Source: Parazoarcus communis SWub3 = DSM 12120 (GTDB lineage Bacteria; Pseudomonadota; Gammaproteobacteria; Burkholderiales; Rhodocyclaceae). From it: a stretch of DNA of 64,000 bases. Made by a program: the position numbers and the translations under genes. The notes under the pieces were generated by a model. It made no database searches. It saw only the letters and a list, made by a program, of their open reading frames with translations, and was not told the origin of the DNA. Within the stretch, counting starts at the first letter, position 1. Each line of letters opens with the position of its first letter. The stretch lies in contig NZ_QKOE01000001.1 in NCBI RefSeq assembly GCF_003226565.1, positions 310,001 through 374,000 of the forward strand. The letters run 5' to 3'. Positions 43,535 to 52,492 of this stretch are shown in pieces.

Positions 43535-45418
43535 TTCATTGCGCAGGAACGCCTCAAACATGAGCACGGTCCAGAGCGACGCACTGTAATCGCGCGCACC
43601 TGACTGATGTGCGTCGACCAGATGCTGGAGATAGTTGCGGTTGAAGATGCCGGTGGCCGCCAGCGTATCCCCCAGCACCGCATCGCGTACGCGCTGCTTG
43701 AGCGGACCACGAAACCAGCGCGCCAGCGGTACGGAGAAGCCCATCTTCGGCCGATACAGCACATCGTTGGGCAACAGCGGCTCCATGGCCTTCTTGAACA
43801 GGTACTTGCCTTCCTGCCCCTTGATCTTGAGTCCTGACGGCAGGGTGGCAAGCCACTCGACGAGTTTGTGATCCATCAAGGGCTCACGAACCTCAAGCGA
43901 GTGAGCCATGCTGGCACGATCCACCTTGGTATTGATGTCACCCACCAGGTAGGTCTTGAGATCGATGTACTGGATCAGCGCCAGCGCGTCGTCCGTCTGC
44001 GCCTGATCGGCATGCCGGCGGAACACCTCGATGGCATTGTAGCCACCAAGTTGTCTGCGGAAGTCCGTTGAAAACAGGCTGCGCCGCATCTCGTCGCGCA
44101 GAATGGAGACCGAGTGGAAATAGGCCTGCACCGAGTCGCGCGCAAGCGCCTGAAACGTGGTCTTGGCGCGGAACACGCGCGGCGCCCAATCTGCTTTGGG
44201 GTAGAGCCGCCCGAGCAGCCCGAACACCGGTCTGCGCACCCCGTGCGGCATCGCACTGCGCATGCGCTCTTCCATCAGATGCATGCGGTAACGACGATAG
44301 CCACCGAAGCTCTCGTCCCCACCATCTCCGGAAAGCGCCACGGTAACCTGCTTGCGCGCCAACTGACAGACGCGGTAAGTGGGGATGGCCGAGCTGTCGG
44401 CATAGGGCTCATCGTACAAGGCAGCAAGGGTGTCGATCAGATCGAAGTCGTCTGACTTGACCGTCTCCACGAAATGCCGGGTCCGGTAGCGATCAGCCAC
44501 CATCTGGGCAAACTCGGATTCGTTGAACTTGGGATCGTCAAAGGCGATCGAGCAGGTATTGACCGGCTCCTCACTCAACCCGGCCATGGTCGCAACCACT
44601 GCGCTGGAGTCCACGCCGCCTGAAAGGAAGGCGCCCAGTGGCACCTCGGCAATCATGCGCAAACGAACCGATTCACGCAGACGCTCGGTCAGCTCACCCG
44701 TGGCCTCCGCCAGCGACACCGGATTGTCGAGCGAAAAGCGCACGTCCCAGTAGCAGCGAGGAGCCGGAATTGCCTGACCACGGCGGATGCATAGAGACTC
44801 GGCCGGCTGAAGCTTGCGCGCGCCCTTGAAGATGGTACGGGGCTCGGCCACATAGCCAAGCGCGAAGTACTCTTCGACCGCCAGGGGGTCGATGCGCCGA
44901 TCCAGCCCGGGATGCTGCATCAGCACCTTGAGCTCCGAACCAAAAATCAATGTGCCGTCATCCAGGATCGCATAGTGCAGCGGTTTGACGCCCAGGCGGT
45001 CGCGCGCCATGAACAACGTCTGCTGGTTACGATCCCACAGCACAAAGGCAAACATGCCGCGAAAGCGGGTTACGCAGTCTTCGCCCCAGGACTCCCACGC
45101 GTGCACGATGACTTCGGTGTCGCTGCGCGTATGGAACACATGCCCCAGTGCTTCGAGCTCGGGCACCAGTTCCTGGAAATTATAGATTTCGCCGTTGAAG
45201 ACAACAGCAACGCTGCCATCTTCGTTAAACAGTGGCTGCTGCCCAGTGGAGATGTCGATGATGGACAGGCGGCGGTGCCCGAACGCAAGGCCAGGCTCGA
45301 AGTAGAGATCCCCCTCGTCCGGCCCGCGGTGATACTGGATGTCATTCATCCGCTGCATCAGCGCGCGGTCGAAATCACGCCTGCCGCGGGTATCGAATAA
45401 ACCGGCAATGCCGCACAT
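43487..45418 (-). CDS. XrtA-system amidotransferase (asparagine-synthase type)
   Basis: The 643-residue protein starts M-C-G-I-A-G, so the glutaminase nucleophile Cys2 is present. F-N-G-E-I-Y-N (74-80) belongs to the glutaminase domain, and the PP-loop is S-G-G-V-D-S-S (266-272), followed by S-G-D-G-G-D-E-S. It matches the exosortase A-associated amidotransferase family (TIGR03108 type). Such genes are needed for floc formation in Zoogloea-type bacteria. Residues 629-643 are encoded by the right arm of a palindromic repeat and are not expected in relatives, so the native C-terminus was probably replaced or extended. Confidence 0.92.
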   Translation of the reverse strand: MCGIAGLFDTRGRRDFDRALMQRMNDIQYHRGPDEGDLYFEPGLAFGHRRLSIIDISTGQQPLFNEDGSVAVVFNGEIYNFQELVPELEALGHVFHTRSDTEVIVHAWESWGEDCVTRFRGMFAFVLWDRNQQTLFMARDRLGVKPLHYAILDDGTLIFGSELKVLMQHPGLDRRIDPLAVEEYFALGYVAEPRTIFKGARKLQPAESLCIRRGQAIPAPRCYWDVRFSLDNPVSLAEATGELTERLRESVRLRMIAEVPLGAFLSGGVDSSAVVATMAGLSEEPVNTCSIAFDDPKFNESEFAQMVADRYRTRHFVETVKSDDFDLIDTLAALYDEPYADSSAIPTYRVCQLARKQVTVALSGDGGDESFGGYRRYRMHLMEERMRSAMPHGVRRPVFGLLGRLYPKADWAPRVFRAKTTFQALARDSVQAYFHSVSILRDEMRRSLFSTDFRRQLGGYNAIEVFRRHADQAQTDDALALIQYIDLKTYLVGDINTKVDRASMAHSLEVREPLMDHKLVEWLATLPSGLKIKGQEGKYLFKKAMEPLLPNDVLYRPKMGFSVPLARWFRGPLKQRVRDAVLGDTLAATGIFNRNYLQHLVDAHQSGARDYSASLWTVLMFEAFLRNEGSVGSDSTAPRINRV

Positions 45419-45433
45419 CGTTGTTTTCCTGTA

Positions 45434-46603
45434 TCAGGCGGCCGGGCGCAACGCGCCTGCCGCATCGAGCTGCAACTGGTAAAGCGTGGCATAGCGTTCG
45501 ACCATGCCATCCAGACTGAAATCGGCCTCGACACGCAGCCTGCCCGCATGCCCCTGCACATTGCGAAGCTGCAGATCGGCCGCATAACGGGCAATTTCCT
45601 CGCCCATGATTCTGGGCTCGATCGCCGGCACCAAGCGCCCCGTCTCTGAAGTGACCAGCTCGTCGTTGCCGCCGACCTGGGTAGCAATGACCGGCAAGCC
45701 ACTTGCCATGGCCTCGAGAATCGTGTTCGAGATACCCTCAGCGCGCGAAGGTAGCACAAACAGATCCAGCGCCCGCATGACATCTGGCACATCTGCGCGA
45801 TTACCGGCAAGCCAGACCTGGTCGCGGACACCTGCAGCGTCGATCGCTGCGTCCACTTCACCGCGTAGCGGACCATCACCCGCGATGATCAGGCGCAACG
45901 GGGCGGCTGCGCTTCCGAGCAGGGTCCGCGCATGGGCAAATGCCTGAACCAAGGTGAGTTGATCCTTGACCGCTTGCAGACGGCCAACCGTGCCAACGAT
46001 GAGCAGGCCAGAGGCATTGAAGGGTGAACCCGACAGCATGGCCCTCCCACCGCCATCAGCCGGATGAAAACGAGCCGTATCGACACCATTGCAGATCCTG
46101 CTCAGGCGGGCCTCAGGCACACCGACACCCTGTGCCAGATAACGGGCAATGTGTCCTGACAGCGCCACGTAGTGACTGACAAAGGGTTTGTAGAGCCGAC
46201 GCATCAAACGGAACTTGTGTCGTGTGCCACCCGGGTCGGACACATCCCACCCGTGCTCACCGTGGATGCGTACGGGCACACCTGCCGCACGAGCCGGCAC
46301 CACTGCCTCGAGCGCAGCCAGATTGCGGGTATGCAGGATGGCCGGACGCAAGTCCTTGAACAACCGGTACAGCGTGGGATAAAGCTTGTAACCATGCCCC
46401 GGTGGTTTGTGCAGGGACATGAAGCCCACGTCAGGGCGCTTTACTCGCTGACAAAACGAGGGCTCGCACCGGGTCAACGCCACCACCATGTGACGGAACA
46501 GAACGGGATCCATTCGGTTGATCAGATTGACGATACCGTTCTCAAGCCCGCCAACATCGAAGCTGTAGACCAGGTGCAGCACCAGGGGACGGCGGTCGTT
46601 CAT
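45434..46603 (-). CDS. XrtA-system glycosyltransferase (TIGR03088 type)
   Basis: The 389-residue GT4 protein shows the family start V-L-H-L-V-Y-S-F-D-V-G-G-L-E-N-G-I-V-N-L-I-N. H-T-R-N-L-A-A-L-E lies near 90, I-C-N-G-V-D-T-A-R-F-H near 168 and the donor motif A-E-G-I-S-N-T-I-L-E-A-M-A-S-G near 285. It overlaps the exosortase gene by four bases. The TIGR03087 and TIGR03088 glycosyltransferases flank xrtA on both sides, as in other exosortase A loci. Confidence 0.92.
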   Translation of the reverse strand: MNDRRPLVLHLVYSFDVGGLENGIVNLINRMDPVLFRHMVVALTRCEPSFCQRVKRPDVGFMSLHKPPGHGYKLYPTLYRLFKDLRPAILHTRNLAALEAVVPARAAGVPVRIHGEHGWDVSDPGGTRHKFRLMRRLYKPFVSHYVALSGHIARYLAQGVGVPEARLSRICNGVDTARFHPADGGGRAMLSGSPFNASGLLIVGTVGRLQAVKDQLTLVQAFAHARTLLGSAAAPLRLIIAGDGPLRGEVDAAIDAAGVRDQVWLAGNRADVPDVMRALDLFVLPSRAEGISNTILEAMASGLPVIATQVGGNDELVTSETGRLVPAIEPRIMGEEIARYAADLQLRNVQGHAGRLRVEADFSLDGMVERYATLYQLQLDAAGALRPAA

Positions 46604-48153
46604 TGCGGAACGCCCTTCTCAGCCAACTGTGTCATTTCGCCGAGAGCGGCATGGTGATCGTCGACGAATCGTTTCAGCAAGACCCGGGCATGCTCAGGCT
46701 CTACACCGACCGGCATGCTCACCACGAACACCATGGACGCATCCGACTGCCCAAGCAATCTGTCGAGCGCCAGCCGAAGCTTGACCTCCCAGTCCCGGAT
46801 GACGACACGATTGCCTACGACATACCAGTACAGGATCATCTGCCGGTTCAGGCCGCGGACGAGCATCGAACTGCGAACGTGCCCCAGATGGGTATCAACG
46901 AGCGGACCGTGGAGCCGGTTGGTACTGCTGTCGTCTGGGGGCAGCAAGCCGTTACCCCAGGTCACCATCTCGGCGCCTTCATGCTGCTCGGCGAAGAAGG
47001 CCGAATACAGTGACACCTGATCACCTGCATCCGCCTGATAAATCGCCGAGGCTTCTCCACGTGCCCCTTGGTAATGGGGACGATAGTCGGCAGTCGCCCC
47101 ATGTAACAGCGTCCATCCGTCCGCGGGCGAAGGTGTGGCATAGCTGACACCGAACGGCTGTACCGGGCTGGCGATCCAGATCTGGAGCAGGGGAAAAGCT
47201 GCGGTCACCAACAGCACGGGCATGGCGCCAGCCCAGTTCGTCTGCGTCCGGGAGACGATGACGGGTGCCGACGCTGATGCAAATGCTTCGACAGGGTCAC
47301 TCCAGCGCTGCCCGATCCAGAACATCAGCATGATGACGAAGCCAAAGAAGATCCAGCCGTAAATCAGGTGATCCACCCCGGCCGCGATTTCGTTATTGGA
47401 GAAGTAGCCCAGCATCACGATCATGTAGGCTCGCAGCCAATTGGCGATGATTGGTACCAGCAAGGCCACCATCATGAACAGCAGACGTTTGCGCAGGCTG
47501 GCATAGTGCAGGTAGGCATACAGGGAACCGATCATCAGCGAGGCAATCAGGTAGCGGATGCCGCTGCAGGCTTCCACCACCGACCAGCGCCCGTTGGGGA
47601 TGACGAAATGCAGGCCCTCCTGGTACACCGGCACACCGCTCAGACGCAGCGCCCACACCGTGAACTCCGCAGTGAAAGTCATCAACGCCGGCAGCATGAA
47701 CTCGCCGATCGGGACACCGAACAACACGAAAGCCAGCGGAAACATCAGCACGCGAGACAAGCGCCACCCCAGGGCGGCGACCATGGCGGTCAGCGTCATC
47801 AAGACCAGCGCCGCATGACTGGCCGCGGCCACCGAGGCCAGCATGCCCAGCAACCACAACACACCGCACAAGGCGGCAGGCAAGGCCAGCCACGGTATGG
47901 GCTCGGGCCGCAGCCCACCGATGGCATCGCGTTTGCGCCAGATCAGCCAGGCACTGATGGGCAACACCACCAGCCCATGCGCGAACGTGTCCGACCGCCA
48001 CCATATCGACGCGATCTCGGCTGCAGTCTGCCAGTACCAGACAACACACCAAACCAGGACACCCGTCAGAACGGCAGCAACCCTGACAAAATCGGCGTAG
48101 CGCCGATTCGTCAGGGACTGTACGGAAGTTTCGTCGACAATCGCTCGCTTCAT
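46600..48153 (-). CDS. xrtA: exosortase A fused to EpsI domain
   Basis: The 517-residue protein combines XrtA with an EpsI-like C-terminal domain. The exosortase part (about 20-285) has eight or more membrane helices and the catalytic set Cys196 (V-E-A-C-S-G-I-R), Arg241 (N-W-L-R-A-Y) and His262 (V-D-H-L-I-Y-G-W). After a short linker and one helix (about 300-320), the periplasmic EpsI domain runs to the end. Exosortase cleaves PEP-CTERM proteins at the inner membrane and is thought to pass them to a further acceptor. The ATG at 48153 is chosen; a TTG six bases earlier overlaps the preceding stop. Confidence 0.96.
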   Translation of the reverse strand: MKRAIVDETSVQSLTNRRYADFVRVAAVLTGVLVWCVVWYWQTAAEIASIWWRSDTFAHGLVVLPISAWLIWRKRDAIGGLRPEPIPWLALPAALCGVLWLLGMLASVAAASHAALVLMTLTAMVAALGWRLSRVLMFPLAFVLFGVPIGEFMLPALMTFTAEFTVWALRLSGVPVYQEGLHFVIPNGRWSVVEACSGIRYLIASLMIGSLYAYLHYASLRKRLLFMMVALLVPIIANWLRAYMIVMLGYFSNNEIAAGVDHLIYGWIFFGFVIMLMFWIGQRWSDPVEAFASASAPVIVSRTQTNWAGAMPVLLVTAAFPLLQIWIASPVQPFGVSYATPSPADGWTLLHGATADYRPHYQGARGEASAIYQADAGDQVSLYSAFFAEQHEGAEMVTWGNGLLPPDDSSTNRLHGPLVDTHLGHVRSSMLVRGLNRQMILYWYVVGNRVVIRDWEVKLRLALDRLLGQSDASMVFVVSMPVGVEPEHARVLLKRFVDDHHAALGEMTQLAEKGVPQ

Positions 48154-48155
48154 TA

Positions 48156-49409
48156 TCAAGCCTGGTCAGGACATTCGAGCGGAATGGAAGGCAAGCCCTC
48201 CTGTGCAAGGCAAAGGCAGTCATCCAGCACCGCCAGATGGGCCGTCCAACTGTAATGCGACAACACGCAATGGCGGGCAGCCAGCGACATGCGCTGGCAC
48301 GACTCACGATCTTCCAACAACGCAACAATACGCGAAACGAATGTTTCGGCGTTGTGGGCTATCTCACAGTCCTGCCCCGACACTGCCTCCAAACCCTGTG
48401 CCGCGGCATCGGCAACCACGACCGGACGAGCCATCGCCATTGCCTCAAGCACCTTGTTCTGAATGCCGCGGGCGATCCGCAAGGGGGCCACCACGACATC
48501 GGCATGCGCCAGATAGGGACGGACATCCGGCACCGTACCCGTCACGAACACCGACTCGCCCGCCAGCGCAAGCACCGCCGGTGAAGGATTCATCCCGACG
48601 ATCCAGAATCGTACGTCCGGCAACTGCGCGCGCACGAGAGGCAAGATATCGCGAGCGAACCAGGTGGCCGCATCGATATTCGGCCAATAGTCCATCGCGC
48701 CGGTAAATACCAGAATCGGCCCGCCCGCAGGATAGGGAGAATCAAAACGATGCGATGGCGAGAAATATTCGGCATCGACCCCGTTCTGCATGGTCCTTAC
48801 CCTGGAGCCGAGCAGGGGTGCATCGCGTGTGAACAACGCTGCCTCGGCATCGGTGACGAACAGGCTGGCGTCACTTGCCGAAGCCGCCTCTCGTTCGAAA
48901 GCGGCAAGGCGCTGACCTTCGCGGCGATACAACCAGGACATCGGCCAGCGACGATCAGCGGAATACTGGGTCCACTTGGCGGAATCGACGTCACAAAAAT
49001 CGATGACCCGCCGCTCCAGCCCCGTAGCGGGCAGGTATTGCGCCATTGGCCCGGAGAAGGCGACTGCGCTTTTGATCCCTTCGCTCGCGACAGTCATGTT
49101 CACCCATCGAGCAAGACCCGCGTCACGATAATAAGGCAGACTGAGGGCCTCACCGGTCAGCAATCCCCTCAGGCTGGCAAGCCGTGCAGACATCGGCTGC
49201 AGTCGCACGACATGGACCTTCTCACACCATTGACCCAGTGTGTCGATATGCTGAACATCGTCGGGATGATCAACGAAAGTCCCCAGGAATACCCGATAGC
49301 GCCTGGCCAACTGACGCAGGATGTTGAACGAGCGGACCTTGTCGCCCTTGTTGGGCGGATAGGGGATACGATGAACCAGATAAAGCAAGGGGGGTCGAGG
49401 ATCAGCCAC
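48156..49409 (-). CDS. XrtA-system glycosyltransferase (TIGR03087 type)
   Basis: The 417-residue GT4 protein begins with the family pattern Y-L-V-H-R-I-P-Y-P-P-N-K-G-D-K-V-R-S-F-N. D-F-C-D-V-D-S-A-K-W lies near residue 138, M-Q-N-G-V-D-A-E-Y-F near 210 and A-R-G-I-Q-N-K-V-L-E-A-M-A-M near 315. The start is a GTG at 49409 because no ATG precedes the conserved region. It directly precedes xrtA with a three-base overlap of stop and alternative start. Confidence 0.92.
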   Translation of the reverse strand: MADPRPPLLYLVHRIPYPPNKGDKVRSFNILRQLARRYRVFLGTFVDHPDDVQHIDTLGQWCEKVHVVRLQPMSARLASLRGLLTGEALSLPYYRDAGLARWVNMTVASEGIKSAVAFSGPMAQYLPATGLERRVIDFCDVDSAKWTQYSADRRWPMSWLYRREGQRLAAFEREAASASDASLFVTDAEAALFTRDAPLLGSRVRTMQNGVDAEYFSPSHRFDSPYPAGGPILVFTGAMDYWPNIDAATWFARDILPLVRAQLPDVRFWIVGMNPSPAVLALAGESVFVTGTVPDVRPYLAHADVVVAPLRIARGIQNKVLEAMAMARPVVVADAAAQGLEAVSGQDCEIAHNAETFVSRIVALLEDRESCQRMSLAARHCVLSHYSWTAHLAVLDDCLCLAQEGLPSIPLECPDQA

Positions 49410-49414
49410 CGGCT

Positions 49415-50494
49415 CTACCCCAGGTTACGCACGATGTGAGGTCCGATGGCGTTGGCGACGCCGACCGGCAGCCGCTTCCACGCCGCAATGAACAGCCGGT
49501 ACTTGGGGTTCATCGGGTTGTTCTGGGGCACGCCGTCGCGCTTGTACAGACAGTATTCGTAAGACAGCGGCTGCGGCTCGAATCCCCAGTTCTTCTTGAA
49601 GCTGTAAGGCCCTGTGCCGATCTTGCTGCGGCCATAATCGAACAGGCGATAACCACGTTCGCAGGCACGCCGCATCAATTCCCAGTACTTGAAGTCATTG
49701 GCGGCCAGATCCCTTGCGGCAAGGTCGTCTCCCGCGTAATAAGGCAGGACTTCATCGCGGAAATAGAAGGTCAACACACTGGACAGCACCTTGCCGTCCG
49801 GGTCGGTGACAGTCAGCACCTCACAGTCATCGCCAAAAGTGTCCTTGAGCGTCTGAAAGAAACGCTTGGGCAGCGCCGGCGTGCCATGACGCAGGACATT
49901 GTCGGCGTACACCGCAAAGAACCGATCGACATCGGCATCGATATGGCTGACGAGGCCGTTCTTGATGCCCTTACGAACCATGGCCCGCTGCTTGCGCGGG
50001 ATCGCCAGCATGTTGTCCTCGACCTCGGGCAGGATCGCCTTGCGGAAGGTGACGTAAAGATCCTGACGCGGCCAGTCGTCATGACGGGCAGTCAGGTTGC
50101 GGTATTCGAGATGCTGCACCCCCAGCTTGCGCGCCAAGGCATCCGCTTCGACCTCAAGTCGTTCAATCGCCTCCTGCCCTGCATCAGCATCGGCGGCGAT
50201 GCCGCCATAGACGCAAAAGGGCAGCGAAGTCAGTGCGTGGCCAAACAGGCGGCTCTTGACCTCCGCCAGCGGCAGCACCGCAACGATCTCACCCGCACGT
50301 TCGGCAAACAGAAAGAAGGTGCGATGGCGGAATATCTGCTCGGTGATGCGCTGCCATGCGGCCAGGTGAAAGAACGTGGCCTCTGGGCAACGCCGGACGA
50401 ACGCGTCCCAGCGGGGCACATCGGCTGAAGCCAGGGTTTTGACGACAACGGGTAGGCGATCCATCGTGGGCGACAGGCTGTGTTCAGGCTGCAT
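49415..50494 (-). CDS. FemAB-like protein, XrtA system
   Basis: The 359-residue protein matches the PEP-CTERM-associated FemAB family (TIGR03019 type), a pair of GNAT-like domains. Recognisable parts are F-F-H-L-A-A-W-Q near 41, the central K-Q-R-A-M-V-R-K-G and F-D-Y-G-R-S-K-I-G-T-G-P-Y-S-F-K-K-N-W-G near 287. FemAB enzymes transfer amino acids from aminoacyl-tRNA to a cell-wall precursor; here the acceptor may be the glycan or the exosortase product. It overlaps the deacetylase gene by 11 bases. Confidence 0.92.
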   Translation of the reverse strand: MQPEHSLSPTMDRLPVVVKTLASADVPRWDAFVRRCPEATFFHLAAWQRITEQIFRHRTFFLFAERAGEIVAVLPLAEVKSRLFGHALTSLPFCVYGGIAADADAGQEAIERLEVEADALARKLGVQHLEYRNLTARHDDWPRQDLYVTFRKAILPEVEDNMLAIPRKQRAMVRKGIKNGLVSHIDADVDRFFAVYADNVLRHGTPALPKRFFQTLKDTFGDDCEVLTVTDPDGKVLSSVLTFYFRDEVLPYYAGDDLAARDLAANDFKYWELMRRACERGYRLFDYGRSKIGTGPYSFKKNWGFEPQPLSYEYCLYKRDGVPQNNPMNPKYRLFIAAWKRLPVGVANAIGPHIVRNLG

Positions 50495-51329
50495 CGCGGA
50501 ACACGTCGTCCGCGCGCCCCCAGCGGAAATCGGTCAACAGCCGACGAAGGCGTGCCTGCGTCCGCTCCAGGTTGACGTAGTGACGGAAACGGGTCTTGGC
50601 CGAGGCCTCACTGACGCGTGGCTGCCCAGGATCAAGCTCCCATGGATGAAAGTAGAAAATCGCCGGACGCTGATCGTCGCGGTTCACTTTCGCGATCTGC
50701 CAGCGTGAGACCGAATAGGGCAGCAGCCGGAAATACCCACCGCCGCCCGCCGGCCAGTTGCGCCCCAGCCACCGCATGGTAGTGACCGGAATCTCGATCA
50801 GCCCCGACGCCAGCCGGTAAGGAAAACGCGGCGCATCAGGGATGCCGTAATGGTCGTGCTTGACTGGGTAGACGCTCGAGCTGTACGCATAGCCGGCTTG
50901 CGCAATGGTGTCGTGCGCCCACAGGTTGGCCATGCCGATGGAAAAGCTCGGCGCGCGATAGCCGGTGACCGCCCTGCCGGAGATATCCTCCAGCACTGCC
51001 TTTGCCAGTGAAATATCGGCGAGAAAGGCGTCAGGCGTCATTGCACTGGCACGCTCATGGCTGTAGCCATGACTGGCGAGTTCGTGGCCACCGTCCGCAA
51101 TCCGCCGCACCAGTTGCGGAAAACGCTCCGCCACCCAACCCAGGGTAAAGAACGTGGCCTTGGCCTGCGCCGCATCAAGCATGCCCAGGATCAGGTCAAC
51201 GTTGCGCTCCACCCTGCATGGCACCGACTCCCACGACTGACGCGGGAAGTGAGGTGCCAGGGCGGAGACCTGGAAATAATCCTCGACGTCGATGGTCAGC
51301 GCATTGGTGATCGGAGTCGCAATCGTCAT
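50484..51329 (-). CDS. XrtA-system polysaccharide deacetylase
   Basis: The 281-residue protein has the PEP-CTERM locus deacetylase pattern (TIGR03006 type). T-I-D-V-E-D-Y-F-Q-V (12-21) holds the catalytic acid and metal aspartates, E-L-A-S-H-G-Y-S-H-E near 83 the zinc histidines, and G-Y-R-A-P-S-F-S near 122 the third motif. It is followed by Y-F-H-P-W-E-L-D. The protein lacks a signal peptide, as is usual for this subfamily. Its start overlaps the wecB stop. Confidence 0.94.
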   Translation of the reverse strand: MTIATPITNALTIDVEDYFQVSALAPHFPRQSWESVPCRVERNVDLILGMLDAAQAKATFFTLGWVAERFPQLVRRIADGGHELASHGYSHERASAMTPDAFLADISLAKAVLEDISGRAVTGYRAPSFSIGMANLWAHDTIAQAGYAYSSSVYPVKHDHYGIPDAPRFPYRLASGLIEIPVTTMRWLGRNWPAGGGGYFRLLPYSVSRWQIAKVNRDDQRPAIFYFHPWELDPGQPRVSEASAKTRFRHYVNLERTQARLRRLLTDFRWGRADDVFRDAA

Positions 51330-52492
51330 GCTGAAGCCTCTTCAGAAGCCTCACCCGCTTCGTGCGCAAGCAGCCAGGCATGCAGATGGGCCGCGATGCG
51401 CTCGGCAGTGCGACCATCCCAGTACTCCGGGATGCGCCCTGCCTTGCCACCTCCACCAAGAATGGCGTTCGCAGCGCTCAGAATGGCTTGCGGATCGGTG
51501 CCAACCAGGGTGTTGGTCCCCTGGTCGACGGTGATGGGCCGCTCGGTATTCTCGCGGATGGTGACGCAGGGCACGCCCAGCGCGGTAGTTTCTTCCTGGA
51601 TGCCGCCCGAATCGGTCAGCACCATTGTCGCGCCGGACATCAGGCCAAGCATTTCGAGATAGCCTTGCGGCGGCAGGATCAGGAAACCCGGGCTGTCGAT
51701 ACGATCGAGCATGCCAAAGCGCTCGAGGTTATTGCGGGTACGGGGGTGCAAGGCGATGATCAACGGCAGACGCTCACTGACCTGACGCAGCGCATCGATG
51801 ATGGGTCCCAGGGTCTCGGCATGATCCACATTGGAGGGTCGATGCAGCGTGACCACACCGTATCCCCCCTGGATGCGGGTGGCGTTCAGTCCCGCCGTAT
51901 CCAGCAAGGCTGTCGCCGGTACCGCCTTGGACAGACTGGCGCGCAAGCTGTCGATCATCACATTGCCGACAAATACCGCCCGCTCGGCTGGAATGCCTTC
52001 ACGCTCAAGATTGGCATGCGCACTGCGCTCAGTCGTGTACAGCACGTCCGAGATCTGATCGGTGAGGATGCGGTTGATCTCCTCCGGCATCCGCCGGTCG
52101 TTGCTGCGCAGGCCCGACTCGACGTGGATAACTGGAATATGGCGCTTGGCTGCGACCAGTGCGCAGGCCAGGGTGGAGTTGACATCACCGACCACCAGCA
52201 CCGCACGGGCGCCGTGCTCGTCAATGACGGGCTCGAAGCGCTTCATGACCTCGGCGGTCTGCACCGCATGGGAGCCGGACCCGACCGCCAGATTGATGTC
52301 CGGCTCGGGCAGATCCAGATCAGCAAACAACCGATCCTTCATCGCCGGATCGTAGTGCTGCCCGGTGTGCACCAACAGCGTGCGCAAGACCGGCCGATGC
52401 TCGGAAAAAGCACGAAGGATGGGCGCAACCTTCATGTAATTTGGGCGAGCACCAACCACGCAGATGATCGGAGCCTCGGCAGAGTTCATCAT
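51326..52492 (-). CDS. wecB: UDP-N-acetylglucosamine 2-epimerase (non-hydrolysing)
   Basis: The 388-residue protein shows V-V-G-A-R-P-N-Y-M-K-V-A-P at the N-terminus, H-T-G-Q-H-Y near 43, G-D-V-N-S-T near 98, H-V-E-S-G-L-R near 120 and T-D-S-G-G-I-Q-E-E-T near 290. It converts UDP-GlcNAc to UDP-ManNAc, a precursor for the polymer. Four-base overlaps on both sides link it tightly to the ATPase and deacetylase genes. A partner UDP-ManNAc dehydrogenase is not present in the window. Confidence 0.95.
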   Translation of the reverse strand: MMNSAEAPIICVVGARPNYMKVAPILRAFSEHRPVLRTLLVHTGQHYDPAMKDRLFADLDLPEPDINLAVGSGSHAVQTAEVMKRFEPVIDEHGARAVLVVGDVNSTLACALVAAKRHIPVIHVESGLRSNDRRMPEEINRILTDQISDVLYTTERSAHANLEREGIPAERAVFVGNVMIDSLRASLSKAVPATALLDTAGLNATRIQGGYGVVTLHRPSNVDHAETLGPIIDALRQVSERLPLIIALHPRTRNNLERFGMLDRIDSPGFLILPPQGYLEMLGLMSGATMVLTDSGGIQEETTALGVPCVTIRENTERPITVDQGTNTLVGTDPQAILSAANAILGGGGKAGRIPEYWDGRTAERIAAHLHAWLLAHEAGEASEEASA

